A DNA stretch of 64,000 bases. Source: Akkermansiaceae bacterium UBA7331. Lineage in GTDB: Bacteria; Verrucomicrobiota; Verrucomicrobiia; Verrucomicrobiales; Akkermansiaceae. Positions 9,012 to 17,870 of this stretch are shown piece by piece. The notes beneath the pieces were generated by a model. It ran no database searches. It saw only the letters and a list, made by a program, of their open reading frames with translations, and was not told the origin of the DNA. The position numbers and the translations under genes are program-made. The stretch is from NCBI GenBank assembly GCA_002471255.1, contig DKPP01000007.1, forward strand, positions 62,001 to 126,000, given 5' to 3'. How positions within the stretch are numbered: position 1 is the first letter of the stretch; each line of letters starts with the position of its first letter.

Positions 9012-10016
9012 ATGAAATTATCCATTTTTCGCACCATTACTTCATTGATAGCTTTGAGTGGAGTCTTGGTTACCAGTATGCCGTCAGCTGTTGCTCAACT
9101 GACTGTACAACAACAAGCCATACCTAGGCAAGTCGATCGTATGTATATCAAAGGATTAGATTACTTGTTAAAAAACCAGAAAGCTGATGGTTCATTCACA
9201 GGTTCCTATGGCAACGAAATCGCTACATATGCTTTTTGTATCATGAGTGCCCTAGCTTATGGCGAAGATCCGGAAGTAGGTGCTTATGCCAATATGATCA
9301 AAAAATGTCTTAACAATATCCTTAAAAACCAGAAGGAAAATGGTTATTTTGGTAATTCGATGTATAGCCATGGATTCGCTACTCTCGCGTTATCAGAATT
9401 ATACGGAATGCTTCCGGATGAGCGCATTGGTAAAGCCTTATCAAAAGCAGTTGATTTGACATTAACCGCACAAAAGACAAATAAGATCGGCGCATGGCGT
9501 TATTCTCCCGATGCTGTAAATGATGGAGATACAAGTATTGTGGGCTGCCAGTTTGTTTCGCTCATTGCTGCCAGAAATGCAGGCATACCGGTTCCGGATG
9601 CTTCATACGAAGATGCGATTAAGTTTTTAGAAAAATGTTACTGTAATAAAGGTGGTTTTGCCTATACGGAATCGTATGGAAACGCTACCGGCTCAGTAAC
9701 TCTATCAGCGGTCGGTTTGTTATGTATGGCCCTTTATAAGGACAAAACAAATAAAATGTATCAACCAACGCTCAATTTATTAAAAGATAATTTAAATTAC
9801 AAAAATACATCATATCCGTATTATTTTGAATATTATATGGCACAAGCATTATTCCAAGCTGATCTCCCTACTTGGGAAATTTGGAATCAAAAAAACATTA
9901 AATTAATGGAAGCCACTCAAAAACCTAATGGTTCATGGGGCGATGCTTATACCACGGCCTTTGGCTTATTGTCCTTAGCTTTGAACTATAGATTTTTACC
10001 TATTTATGAAAAATAA
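9012..10016 (+). CDS. Secreted alpha/alpha-toroid (prenyltransferase/squalene-oxidase repeat) protein
   Basis: A 334-aa protein with a signal peptide (cleavage near AVA-Q, about residue 29). The mature part is built of helical-hairpin repeats with the QW-like signature: LKNQKADGSF, LKNQKENGYFG, WRYSPDAVNDGDTS, NKGGFAY and TQKPNGSWG. This is the toroid fold of squalene/oxidosqualene cyclases and prenyltransferase beta subunits. The cyclase acid motif DxDD is absent and the protein is exported, so terpene cyclisation is unlikely; a binding or scaffold role is inferred. It starts 9 bp after the preceding stop, and the next gene starts 11 bp before its own stop. Confidence 0.85.
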   Translation: MKLSIFRTITSLIALSGVLVTSMPSAVAQLTVQQQAIPRQVDRMYIKGLDYLLKNQKADGSFTGSYGNEIATYAFCIMSALAYGEDPEVGAYANMIKKCLNNILKNQKENGYFGNSMYSHGFATLALSELYGMLPDERIGKALSKAVDLTLTAQKTNKIGAWRYSPDAVNDGDTSIVGCQFVSLIAARNAGIPVPDASYEDAIKFLEKCYCNKGGFAYTESYGNATGSVTLSAVGLLCMALYKDKTNKMYQPTLNLLKDNLNYKNTSYPYYFEYYMAQALFQADLPTWEIWNQKNIKLMEATQKPNGSWGDAYTTAFGLLSLALNYRFLPIYEK

Positions 10017-11490
10017 TTTTTCACTATGGGCTACAACATGTGGGATCCTATTATCCGGTATGTGTTTTGGAGCTCCTGCCAATTTGATATCAAAAGATGG
10101 TTCGAGCCTAAATGGTGAGCTAAAGTCTTTTACTAATGATACGATCAACATTGAAAAAAAACTCGGAAACGACGATGTCCTTTTTCAGATTAAAACCGAT
10201 CAGTTATCATTAATCAATTTTAGTAATTTTGAAAATTTCCCGAAGAATTATGGTAAGGATTTAATTGTGGTTAAAATAAATGATGCTACTACTAATCATT
10301 TATGCGCTACAGTCGATGCTATTAATAATGAATTTATTGTCGCTTCATCGCCCTTATTAGGTCAATTTAGAATTCCTAAGGAAAAAGTTCAAACCATCCT
10401 CTTAGATTTTGCCGGGAAAAATGCCATTATAGGTAAGAACACTAAATTTTACACTGATTGGCTTGGAACGAACCCACCCAGAGGTCCCGCTTCAGATATA
10501 TGCTATCATTGGGATATATTTAGTCAAATAGTCACACCTGGTAATGAGGGTATCAACTTGAAAGATTCGAGAACTATTGAGGGTAGCAAAGAAAATTCTT
10601 CTGAATTACAATTCAGAAAAAGAAGAAATACAAATTCAAACCCCTTTACATTAGAAAAGAAAATAGAACTGGATCCCAATGGATTTGCTTTAGATTTTAC
10701 TATTAACTTAAGTCAGGCGAAAGACGTACAGATGAATATGTTTTTCGGTGATATGACGCAAACGAATGAGAGTAGAGATAATGTAGTTGTTAAATTTTTA
10801 TTGGACACTTCAGTAATCTCTTTTGATGCGAGTAGCCAATATGACAACAATGGAGCTATCAGGCACAAGCTTACGGAAGAAGACCGAAAAAAACCGATAC
10901 GCATCCAACTCAATTCTGTTACCGTATCGGAAAATAATAACCATTACATCTCTCTTTATATTAACGGGAAACTGATTGACACAATAACAACAACTTTACC
11001 GGTTATTGGCGATATGGTGACGCTCTTATGTAAAGGTAGTGATATTCCTGATATCAGTGATTTAATAGTTTACAATCAAGCCTATTCAAAATATACGGAA
11101 AATTCCCGCAAAAAGGAATTGTCTGTTGTTCAAACCACAACAAACGAATTCATTCCGGTAAAAGATATCACTATTGACAAAGGGCTATGCACGTTGACTC
11201 TCGATCCAAAGAATGCACAACACCTCACGAAAACGACAACCATTCCCTTGTCGTTGATAAAAAAAATAATGTGGGAACCTGCATTGTCTAACCCAGAACA
11301 ACCTACAAAACCAATTACTTCTATTCGCCTTAATAATGGACACATTTTAAGCGGATCCATCGTAGATATTAATGCTAAGACTGTTAATTTAAATCACCCA
11401 TTGCTAAATGAAATCAAAATCCCGTTAGGTGACATTCTTAGTATATCTTTTGAACCTGCGGCAACTAACACCCAAAAATCTAAACCATAA
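10006..11490 (+). CDS. Secreted SH3/LSm-like repeat protein with LamG-like centre
   Basis: Unrecognised 494-aa exported protein (signal cleavage near CFG-AP, about residue 23). It contains short beta repeats of the form NG-x-x-L-x-G-x-I ... I-x-I-P-x-x-x-I-x-x-I: near the start (KDGSSLNGELKSF), at about 80-125 (LLGQFRIPKEKVQTILLDF) and at the end (NNGHILSGSIVDI then IKIPLGDILSISF). Residues about 140-360 form a separate beta-rich domain (IELDPNGFALDFTINLSQ, HYISLYINGKLIDTI) that reads like a LamG/concanavalin-type sandwich. The architecture is shared with the next gene, so the two are paralogs. The start lies inside the preceding coding end (11-bp overlap). Confidence 0.7.
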   Translation: MKNNFSLWATTCGILLSGMCFGAPANLISKDGSSLNGELKSFTNDTINIEKKLGNDDVLFQIKTDQLSLINFSNFENFPKNYGKDLIVVKINDATTNHLCATVDAINNEFIVASSPLLGQFRIPKEKVQTILLDFAGKNAIIGKNTKFYTDWLGTNPPRGPASDICYHWDIFSQIVTPGNEGINLKDSRTIEGSKENSSELQFRKRRNTNSNPFTLEKKIELDPNGFALDFTINLSQAKDVQMNMFFGDMTQTNESRDNVVVKFLLDTSVISFDASSQYDNNGAIRHKLTEEDRKKPIRIQLNSVTVSENNNHYISLYINGKLIDTITTTLPVIGDMVTLLCKGSDIPDISDLIVYNQAYSKYTENSRKKELSVVQTTTNEFIPVKDITIDKGLCTLTLDPKNAQHLTKTTTIPLSLIKKIMWEPALSNPEQPTKPITSIRLNNGHILSGSIVDINAKTVNLNHPLLNEIKIPLGDILSISFEPAATNTQKSKP

Positions 11491-11494
11491 GCCA

Positions 11495-12958
11495 ATGAAA
11501 GCATTTACAATTTTTTTCTGCTCATTGATTTCTATCAATAGTTTAGTAGCCAATCCATTGATCAGGTTCGATAAAAATAATACGTTAAACATAGAAGACA
11601 TCAATTTAGATGATAATAAACTGACGATTTCATCACCTATTCTTCAGCATCCGGTTGTCATACCATCCGAGTCTCTTAATGAACTCGTTATCAATCCCAA
11701 TCTCAGTGATTCTACTATTTTTCAAGATATTGGTTTAATTAACGGAGATACGATCTGTGGTAGTATTGTTTCAAAAGATGCTGATGAAATACGTATTATT
11801 CCTGAATTTTCCAATAAAGAGATAGTTATACCGCGATCTATAATCACTCGTATTACATTATCAAATAAGAGTAATTATGTTAAAAACGGAACGTCTTCAC
11901 TCAGCGGATATCAGGCACCCAAAAATCATATTTTACCCTACCATGAGGGTGATTATTTTGGTTTCTCGTCAAAAAGACAGGCATTCATTCATGAGTCTTT
12001 AAAAGACAGAACAAAAATTCACATATCCTTTGATATTTATGCTTCTCATGCATATTACTATCTAGCTTTAGGGTTATGGAATAATGGTTTAAATGAAGAT
12101 TCTAAAAAGGGCAAACCTACAAGTTTCGAAATAGCTTTCTCAAGGCAGAATTGTAAACTCACTGCTATTCTACCAAAACATGGTAATTTTTCACTTCTTC
12201 AAAAATATTGGAATTCTAATGATGATGAAGAAAAGTCAAAATCACTCAAATTAAAAAAGTTTTCTCACGCGTTAAAAAAATGGGAAAAAGAGTTACGCAC
12301 CCACGATAAAATCGATCTATTTTTTGACGTCAAAACAGGGGCTTTTTATTACTACCTTAACAACATTCAACAAATCGGGTTTGAATCATATAAATCCATG
12401 TTGAAAGATGAGGATGCTGATGAATCTAGCTATTATACCGAAAGAATCAAAGCAATCGAATCATCTAAAGACTTTGGCTCATTCTTAAAATTTGGAATCG
12501 ATAGATCGAATAGCTCAGGTAATTTAAAGTATGTTATCACTAACTATTCTATTAAAGAATGGAATGGATTACAACCGGTTCAATCACTACTTTCCGAGGC
12601 CAAGCCGGATAACAATACTGAAGACATCGGGAAAGAAATCGTGATATTATCAAATGGAGACCAAGCTAAAGGTACGACGAAGTTATTGAATAATACAGAG
12701 ATTGAAGTTAGTTCTGACAATTACAAAATAACTTTACCTAAAGAAAAAATCCTTAACATTATTTTCAACAACGTACCAAAAGAAACGACACCTGAGGTGG
12801 CGAATGCAGCAAGTCAATTTTTGATTCAAACTATTGGCGGCTCACACATCCAAGGTAATATTCAAAGCATCAAAAATAAAGAAGTTGGCCTACTAGATCA
12901 GCAAAACCAACTTCATCTAATTCCATTTTCTAAAATCCAAACGATTTTAAGGAAATAA
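11495..12958 (+). CDS. Secreted SH3/LSm-like repeat protein, paralog of preceding
   Basis: A 487-aa exported protein, last gene of the operon. The start chosen is ATG 11495, four bases after the upstream stop, because it begins a clean signal peptide (cleavage near LVA-NP); the open frame extends further upstream only through the previous gene. Beta repeats appear at about residues 80-130 (NGDTICGSIVSK, EIVIPRSIITRITL), 400-440 (SNGDQAKGT, ITLPKEKILNIIF) and at the C-terminus (GGSHIQGNIQSI, HLIPFSKIQTIL). The centre (150-390) is a LamG-like beta domain with YYLALGLWNNG and a Lys-rich insert. Same order of parts as the preceding gene, with low sequence identity. Function unknown. Confidence 0.7.
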   Translation: MKAFTIFFCSLISINSLVANPLIRFDKNNTLNIEDINLDDNKLTISSPILQHPVVIPSESLNELVINPNLSDSTIFQDIGLINGDTICGSIVSKDADEIRIIPEFSNKEIVIPRSIITRITLSNKSNYVKNGTSSLSGYQAPKNHILPYHEGDYFGFSSKRQAFIHESLKDRTKIHISFDIYASHAYYYLALGLWNNGLNEDSKKGKPTSFEIAFSRQNCKLTAILPKHGNFSLLQKYWNSNDDEEKSKSLKLKKFSHALKKWEKELRTHDKIDLFFDVKTGAFYYYLNNIQQIGFESYKSMLKDEDADESSYYTERIKAIESSKDFGSFLKFGIDRSNSSGNLKYVITNYSIKEWNGLQPVQSLLSEAKPDNNTEDIGKEIVILSNGDQAKGTTKLLNNTEIEVSSDNYKITLPKEKILNIIFNNVPKETTPEVANAASQFLIQTIGGSHIQGNIQSIKNKEVGLLDQQNQLHLIPFSKIQTILRK

Positions 12959-12983
12959 TAGGAAACACCTTTTGATCAGTAAT

Positions 12984-13775
12984 CTAAGACTTTCCCTTTA
13001 AAGCTGCGACGCGCGTTGCACTAATTAGCGCGTGTCGTAAGCCTAATGCATCGAGCTCATTAAGAGCTGCAATAGTCACACCTCCGGGAGAGGTCACATC
13101 ATCTCTTAATGCCATAGGGTGTTGCCCCGTCTGCATTTGCATATAGGCAGAGCCCTCCATCGTATGAGCAGCCAAAGTCAGAGCTTCGGTTCTGGTCAAA
13201 CCAAGAGAAACACCGGCATCTGACAAAGCATCTAAAATAACGTACATATAGGCAGGACCGCAACCTGAAATAGCCATAGCGGCATCAATCTTTTCTTCTG
13301 GCAATTCTAAAGCATAGCCTAAAGTATTAAAGATATTCTCCACTAAAAACTTGTCTTGTATATTAGTACCCTGCCCCATGCTATAGACCACTACTCCGTG
13401 ACCAACACTAGCCGGAGTATTGGGCATAGATCTCACAAATTTGACATCCGATTGACAGAAAGAGGTCAAGTCACCCAAACTTACACCTGCCGCTACTGAG
13501 ATAACTAGCGGGATATTGGTGCAATGATCCAATAATGAAACGAGCTTGGAAATAGCGTATGGTTTTACAGCCAAAATAACGACGCTAGACTTTTCTAGCA
13601 CGTCAGATTCACTACTACAGCAATTGACATTTGGATAAAGAGTCTTGATAGCCTCCAAATTGACTTGATGGTGATCATATAGATAGATATGGCTGTCACT
13701 GACAATGTTTGCTTTTAGCATGCCACGAACCATGGCACCACCCATTTTTCCTACACCGATAATTCCTATTTTCAT
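12984..13775 (-). CDS. proC: Pyrroline-5-carboxylate reductase
   Basis: Last step of proline synthesis: NAD(P)H-dependent reduction of pyrroline-5-carboxylate to L-proline in the cytoplasm. The 263-aa length is typical. The N-terminal dinucleotide fold begins with IGIIGVGKMGGAMVRGML; the mid part has VKFVRSMPNTPASVGHG, and the C-terminal dimerisation and active-site signature is complete (SGCGPAYMYVILDALSDAG ... DDVTSPGGVTIAALNELD). Starts 12 bp after the ABC-2 permease stop, so probably cotranscribed with it, though the two have no obvious functional link. Confidence 0.97.
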   Translation of the reverse strand: MKIGIIGVGKMGGAMVRGMLKANIVSDSHIYLYDHHQVNLEAIKTLYPNVNCCSSESDVLEKSSVVILAVKPYAISKLVSLLDHCTNIPLVISVAAGVSLGDLTSFCQSDVKFVRSMPNTPASVGHGVVVYSMGQGTNIQDKFLVENIFNTLGYALELPEEKIDAAMAISGCGPAYMYVILDALSDAGVSLGLTRTEALTLAAHTMEGSAYMQMQTGQHPMALRDDVTSPGGVTIAALNELDALGLRHALISATRVAALKGKS

Positions 13776-13787
13776 GAGATGAAATAA

Positions 13788-14702
13788 TTAAAATTCTTTT
13801 TTACGAAATAGCCATGCAGACAATGTTACATGGAAAGCAAAGTACGCAATCGTGATAATGATCAGATTGAAAAAAATGTTCATTGGGATTTGGATGCCAT
13901 TGATAGCCGAATCAATTACTCCATATAAACTAAAATTAGGAAATATGACCGAACCAATTTTAGTGACCCAAGTTTGAATGCCTCCGGACCAGTCACCGGA
14001 GCTCCAAATAGATACGGCTTGATTATGAAACAGACCTATTACATAAACCATCAAGGCAAGTAAGGCGCTTAAAATAGTTCCTGACGTAAAGCAAGATATT
14101 AGCAAAGTTAGTGACGTTAAGACTATGATTTCCATCATACAAATGCCTACTCCTATTTGTAAATTCCATGTAGGGCCTTGATTGATAATCTTATTCACAT
14201 AAAACTGAACTTCTTCGGCCGAATAACGCGAATTGGCCAAATTCTCACTTAATAATTGAGCCAGTTCCGAGCTTCTATACCAAAGCACCCCGGTCATCAT
14301 TAAATCCATAACAATCATAGCCATAAAAGCTAAAGCCAACACTCCAACCGTTTTACCCAACAAATAATCAATACGAGGCACAGGTTTACATAAGATGGTA
14401 TAAAGGATGCGATCTTCAACATCTTTAGGGATAATGAGAGCCATAGCCGCTACGGAAAAAATTAACCCAAACAAGCGCATTACAGAATAAAGTGAACTTT
14501 TCAAAAGAATAAGTTCATTTTCACCCTTTGTCTCCGGCCCTAAGACGTCCGTCGAAGGAATCAAACTGACGGCTAGCGCAATGAGTGCAAAGGCAATCAT
14601 GAAAACAAAAACCTTCATACGCACGAGCTGCACAAAAGTGGTGCTTGCAATCACTGCAATACGCCGAGGCGACGGAACGTATCCTGCTTGGACTATCGAC
14701 AT
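13788..14702 (-). CDS. ABC-2 type transporter permease
   Basis: A 304-aa membrane protein with about six hydrophobic segments. The signature of the ABC-2/NosY-like permeases is visible: the first TM near residue 30, a large loop, then LIIPKDVEDRILYTILCKPVPRIDYLLGKTVGVL, where the coupling helix to an ATPase lies. Such permeases normally work with a separate ATP-binding subunit, but none is encoded next to it; the neighbours are a MATE exporter upstream (76 bp gap) and proC downstream (12 bp). The ATPase may be elsewhere. Substrate unknown. Confidence 0.75.
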   Translation of the reverse strand: MSIVQAGYVPSPRRIAVIASTTFVQLVRMKVFVFMIAFALIALAVSLIPSTDVLGPETKGENELILLKSSLYSVMRLFGLIFSVAAMALIIPKDVEDRILYTILCKPVPRIDYLLGKTVGVLALAFMAMIVMDLMMTGVLWYRSSELAQLLSENLANSRYSAEEVQFYVNKIINQGPTWNLQIGVGICMMEIIVLTSLTLLISCFTSGTILSALLALMVYVIGLFHNQAVSIWSSGDWSGGIQTWVTKIGSVIFPNFSLYGVIDSAINGIQIPMNIFFNLIIITIAYFAFHVTLSAWLFRKKEF

Positions 14703-14778
14703 AACATAAGTATTTTGCCTTCTTTCTCGTTAATGAAAAGGCAATTTTTCGTACTGATTTAAAATATGATGCCAAATT

Positions 14779-16137
14779 TTACAATCCGGCATCAATAAGG
14801 TCACGTCGATATACTTTTCTAACTCTGATGATCAATAAAATAGCAGAAACGGTCAACCCACAAATAAAGCCAATCCACACACCTTTGGCATCCATTTGAG
14901 GAACAATCCAATTCGTGCGAGCAAGGACGTAACAAATAGGAAAACCAACAATCCAATAAGAAATAAAGGTAATGACCGATATGGAAACCGTATCTCTAAA
15001 GCCACGTAAGACACCGGTGGAGACAACTTGTACACAATCTGATAATTGATAAAATACACCAATTAATAATAAAGTGCCGGCTAATGAAATAATTTCAGGG
15101 TTATCATTATAAAGCAGGGCTATATCATATCTAAATAGCACGATGCCGATACAAGTAATAACTGCTATGACCAAAACTAAGGCATACGATAAGATAATAG
15201 CCGATTTTACACCGACACGATCTTTTTTGCCCAAATGATAAGCTACTCGAATTGACGAAGCCAAACCTACGGATAAAGGTAGCATGAATACCAAACTCGA
15301 TACGTTAACAGCTACTTGGTGACTGGCTACCTGTAAGACGCCTAAAGGAGCTAATACTAATGAGGCCACACAGAATAAAAGCACTTCACATAATATTGAA
15401 ATACCAACAGGGATACCTAATTTGATGAGTTTTACCACCACGGATAGTGTGGGGCGTCGCCACATCACAATATGCTTACGATAAGATCTGTGTTTTGGAT
15501 GTCTATAGACAAAAATAAATATCAATAGAAACTCGATCCAAAAAATAAGGGCAGTTGCTACACCACAACCGGCCGCCCCCATTTTTGGCATTCCTAAGAG
15601 ACCGAAAACAAAAATAAAATTAGCAGGTATATTAACCAAAAGACCAATAATGCCCACATACATAGCGGGTTTTGTCATATTAACCCCTTCGTTGAGGCTC
15701 TTTAAGGTTACAAACCCTAGAAAAGCCGGCACACCCCACATGATTGCCAAAATGTAATCCTCGGACATGTGTACCATATCAACATTGTCCGATAACATCC
15801 CGATAATCGGGCGAACGAACCACAAAATCGGCATAACAAACAGACTCAAAGCAAAAGCCAACCATAAACCATGGTTTAAAAAATAACCGATCCGGGTTTT
15901 TACATTCATTCCCATCATATTGGATATGACAGGTCCTATAATCATCAAAATACCGGCGGCAAACAAGGCAACAGGCGTATAAATCGAACTGCCGATTGCT
16001 ACAGCAGAAAGAGATACCTCTCCCGCTTGGCCGGCTACGATGGTATCTACGCAGTTCATGCCTACGTTTGTAAGATTGACGATAAGTACGGGAAGAGCCA
16101 ATTTGGCAAGCTTCTTTAATTCTTTCCACTGAATCAT
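14779..16137 (-). CDS. MATE family multidrug/metabolite exporter
   Basis: A cation-coupled antiporter of the MATE (NorM) family in the inner membrane. The 452 aa form about 12 TM helices in two homologous six-helix halves. Family marks include the N-terminal LALPVLIVNLTNVGMNCVDT and AGQAGEVSLSAVAIG, and in the second half LGIPVGISILCEVLLFCVASLV with GVLQVASHQVAVNVSSLVFM. Substrates cannot be told from sequence. A terminator-like hairpin separates it from mrp upstream; it may be the first gene of a MATE-permease-proC unit. Confidence 0.93.
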   Translation of the reverse strand: MIQWKELKKLAKLALPVLIVNLTNVGMNCVDTIVAGQAGEVSLSAVAIGSSIYTPVALFAAGILMIIGPVISNMMGMNVKTRIGYFLNHGLWLAFALSLFVMPILWFVRPIIGMLSDNVDMVHMSEDYILAIMWGVPAFLGFVTLKSLNEGVNMTKPAMYVGIIGLLVNIPANFIFVFGLLGMPKMGAAGCGVATALIFWIEFLLIFIFVYRHPKHRSYRKHIVMWRRPTLSVVVKLIKLGIPVGISILCEVLLFCVASLVLAPLGVLQVASHQVAVNVSSLVFMLPLSVGLASSIRVAYHLGKKDRVGVKSAIILSYALVLVIAVITCIGIVLFRYDIALLYNDNPEIISLAGTLLLIGVFYQLSDCVQVVSTGVLRGFRDTVSISVITFISYWIVGFPICYVLARTNWIVPQMDAKGVWIGFICGLTVSAILLIIRVRKVYRRDLIDAGL

Positions 16138-16144
16138 ATAGATG

Positions 16145-16180
16145 AAGAAAAAGGGCCAAGGTTACTTACCCTGACCCTGA
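16145..16180 (-). terminator. Probable terminator of mrp
   Basis: On the minus strand a GC-rich stem (AGGGTCAGG pairing with CCTTGGCCCT, one bulged T and one G-U pair) is followed by TTTTTCTTC. It sits between the mrp stop and the MATE start. Confidence 0.6.
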
Positions 16181-16202
16181 AAATATTTGTGTTAAAACTT
16201 AG

Positions 16203-17279
16203 TTATTTTTTCAGAATCCTATCTGCACAAGCTTGAGCCACCTCACGGAAAGCTGCAGATACCGGGTTAGAAGAAGGATCTTCTAACGCAACAGGATGAC
16301 CTTGGTCACCACATTCTCGCGTCATGATGTCCAGAGGGATTTTGCCAAGCAATGGTACATCAAGTTTAGCAGCTTCTTTTTCACCTCCACCTTCACCAAA
16401 GATATGGTAAATTTTACCGTCGGATGGGCATACGAAATAGCTCATGTTCTCAACAACGCCAAGAATAGGAGTCTCTACTCTCTCAAACAAGCCAATAGCT
16501 TTACGAGCATCGATTAATGCTACCTCCTGAGGAGTGGTAACGATAACGGCACCATCCAATTCAGCTGTTTGTACGATTGTTAATTGGATATCACCAGTGC
16601 CCGGAGGAAGGTCCAAAATTAAGAAATCAACATCGCCCCATTCGACATTACGTAAAAATTGTTGTACGTAACGAGTAGCTAAAGGTCCACGAACGGCTAC
16701 AGGATCCGATTCGTTGATCAATAAGCCCATGGAGAGTAATTTCACACCATGTGCCATAACAGGAATAAATTCGTCCTTATCGTTAGCACCGGGACTTTCC
16801 TTTGTGCCAAACATTAAAGACATGGATGGACCATAGATATCTAAATCAACTAATCCCACAGAATAACCTAATTTGCTTAATGCGATAGCTAAGTTTGCAG
16901 AAACAGTGGACTTACCAACGCCACCCTTACCGGATGCTACGGCAATCACGTGTTTGGCACCCGGTACAGAAGACTTCCAAGAAGCAGGATCATCGTTGAT
17001 GCCTTTTTTGGCTTCAGGAGCCTTATGTTCGATATTAACAGTACAATGTTTTACCCCGGGTACATGCTTCATTACGCCATGTACGCCTTCAAAAATGTAT
17101 CGAGGGATGTCGGCATTCTTACTTTCAATCAACAGATCGATAGTTACAAAACCTTCATCATCAATATCGATTTTTTTAATCAAACCGAAAGAAACGATGT
17201 CTCTACTAAATCCTGGATATTTTACGGTTGTCAAGGCGGCCTTGATCAAATCCTGTGTCAATTCTGGTGTTTCAGACAT
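16203..17279 (-). CDS. mrp: Mrp/NBP35-type iron-sulfur carrier ATPase
   Basis: A P-loop ATPase that carries or transfers Fe-S clusters. ATG 17279 (358 aa) is preferred over an upstream in-frame ATG at 17318, because the first 13 residues would be a hydrophobic non-conserved stretch. Residues 1-90 are a MIP18/DUF59 domain; the ATPase follows with the deviant Walker A GKGGVGKST, DLDIYGPS and DLPPGTGD. In most bacterial Mrp proteins a CxxC pair follows ENMSYF and binds the bridging cluster. Here it reads FVCPSDG, so only the first Cys is present. Cluster binding may be altered; the same loss is known in some other Mrp lineages. Probably monocistronic. Confidence 0.93.
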   Translation of the reverse strand: MSETPELTQDLIKAALTTVKYPGFSRDIVSFGLIKKIDIDDEGFVTIDLLIESKNADIPRYIFEGVHGVMKHVPGVKHCTVNIEHKAPEAKKGINDDPASWKSSVPGAKHVIAVASGKGGVGKSTVSANLAIALSKLGYSVGLVDLDIYGPSMSLMFGTKESPGANDKDEFIPVMAHGVKLLSMGLLINESDPVAVRGPLATRYVQQFLRNVEWGDVDFLILDLPPGTGDIQLTIVQTAELDGAVIVTTPQEVALIDARKAIGLFERVETPILGVVENMSYFVCPSDGKIYHIFGEGGGEKEAAKLDVPLLGKIPLDIMTRECGDQGHPVALEDPSSNPVSAAFREVAQACADRILKK

Positions 17280-17411
17280 GATTATTAAATATATAAATTG
17301 TGTATAAATCGGTATCAAAAAGATACTCGTTATTAAGCAAAATTGAGTAACACCTAGAACATACGGTCTCGGTTTTACTCAATGCAATGAGTGCTTAGCA
17401 GATAAGCTAGT

Positions 17412-17648
17412 TTATTGCTCTTCCTGCTCCTCTTGTTCTTGTTTAAGTGTCTCGCGAATGTCTTGCAATGCAGCGATGAAATCATCAAGAATCTCAGCCG
17501 GAACCATAATGCGATCACGATTGGAGCTCACTTTTTCAGTGATGCGCACAACTTTGCCACGTACGTTTTTCTTCAAATCTAAGAAAAATGTCTTACGATC
17601 AGCGATGATCTTCTCAGTACAAATAATATCGTCCTCCACGTTTTTCAA
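17412..17648 (-). CDS. Small PUR-domain nucleic-acid-binding protein (DUF3276-like)
   Basis: A 78-aa protein. The core pattern (ADRKTFFLDLKKNVRGKVV, ITEKVSSNRDRIMVPAE, then DDFIAALQDI) matches a single PUR-alpha repeat, a four-stranded sheet plus helix that binds single-stranded DNA or RNA and dimerises, as in Borrelia BpuR and the Bacteroidetes DUF3276 proteins. An acidic Glu/Gln tail ends it. The start is a TTG (17646-17648), supported by a perfect AGGAGG five bases upstream; no ATG is available. Probably a regulator of gene expression; the target is unknown. Confidence 0.75.
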   Translation of the reverse strand: MKNVEDDIICTEKIIADRKTFFLDLKKNVRGKVVRITEKVSSNRDRIMVPAEILDDFIAALQDIRETLKQEQEEQEEQ

Positions 17649-17653
17649 ACTAG

Positions 17654-17659
17654 CCTCCT
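17654..17659 (-). promoter_or_regulatory. Strong Shine-Dalgarno for the TTG start
   Basis: AGGAGG on the minus strand, five bases before the TTG at 17648. It fixes the start of the PUR-domain gene; few other genes in this window have such a clear SD. Confidence 0.8.
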
Positions 17660-17671
17660 GTTAAATTTGGG

Positions 17672-17709
17672 GTTGGCGCCAACTTACTCCCCCTATTTGC
17701 GCAGGTCAA
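17672..17709 (-). promoter_or_regulatory. Promoter with overlapping palindrome, PUR-domain gene
   Basis: TTGACC (17704-17709), a 17-bp spacer and TAAGTT (17681-17686) form a weak sigma70-like promoter. A 12-bp perfect palindrome, GTTGGCGCCAAC (17672-17683), overlaps the -10 box and is a candidate operator. The match to the -10 consensus is only 3 of 6. Confidence 0.4.
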
Positions 17710-17788
17710 CTACTAATTTTACTTATTACGTACGATGAATCATATTCATAGAATCAAATCATTATATAAGATGTTTCGATTGCAAAAA

Positions 17789-17806
17789 AGTTTCGATTTC
17801 GAAACT
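17789..17806. promoter_or_regulatory. Candidate operator upstream of the RND operon
   Basis: Perfect inverted repeat AGTTTCGATTTCGAAACT (8-bp arms, 2-bp centre), 65 bp before the -35 box of the efflux operon. The half-site GTTTCGAT also occurs as a direct copy at 17773-17780, 17 bp upstream. No regulator gene lies next to it. Confidence 0.45.
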
Positions 17807-17870
17807 AAAATAAGTAATTGATAACCAATAATAAGAAAAAATATTTAGAGAAAATGTCAGCTTCTATGCG

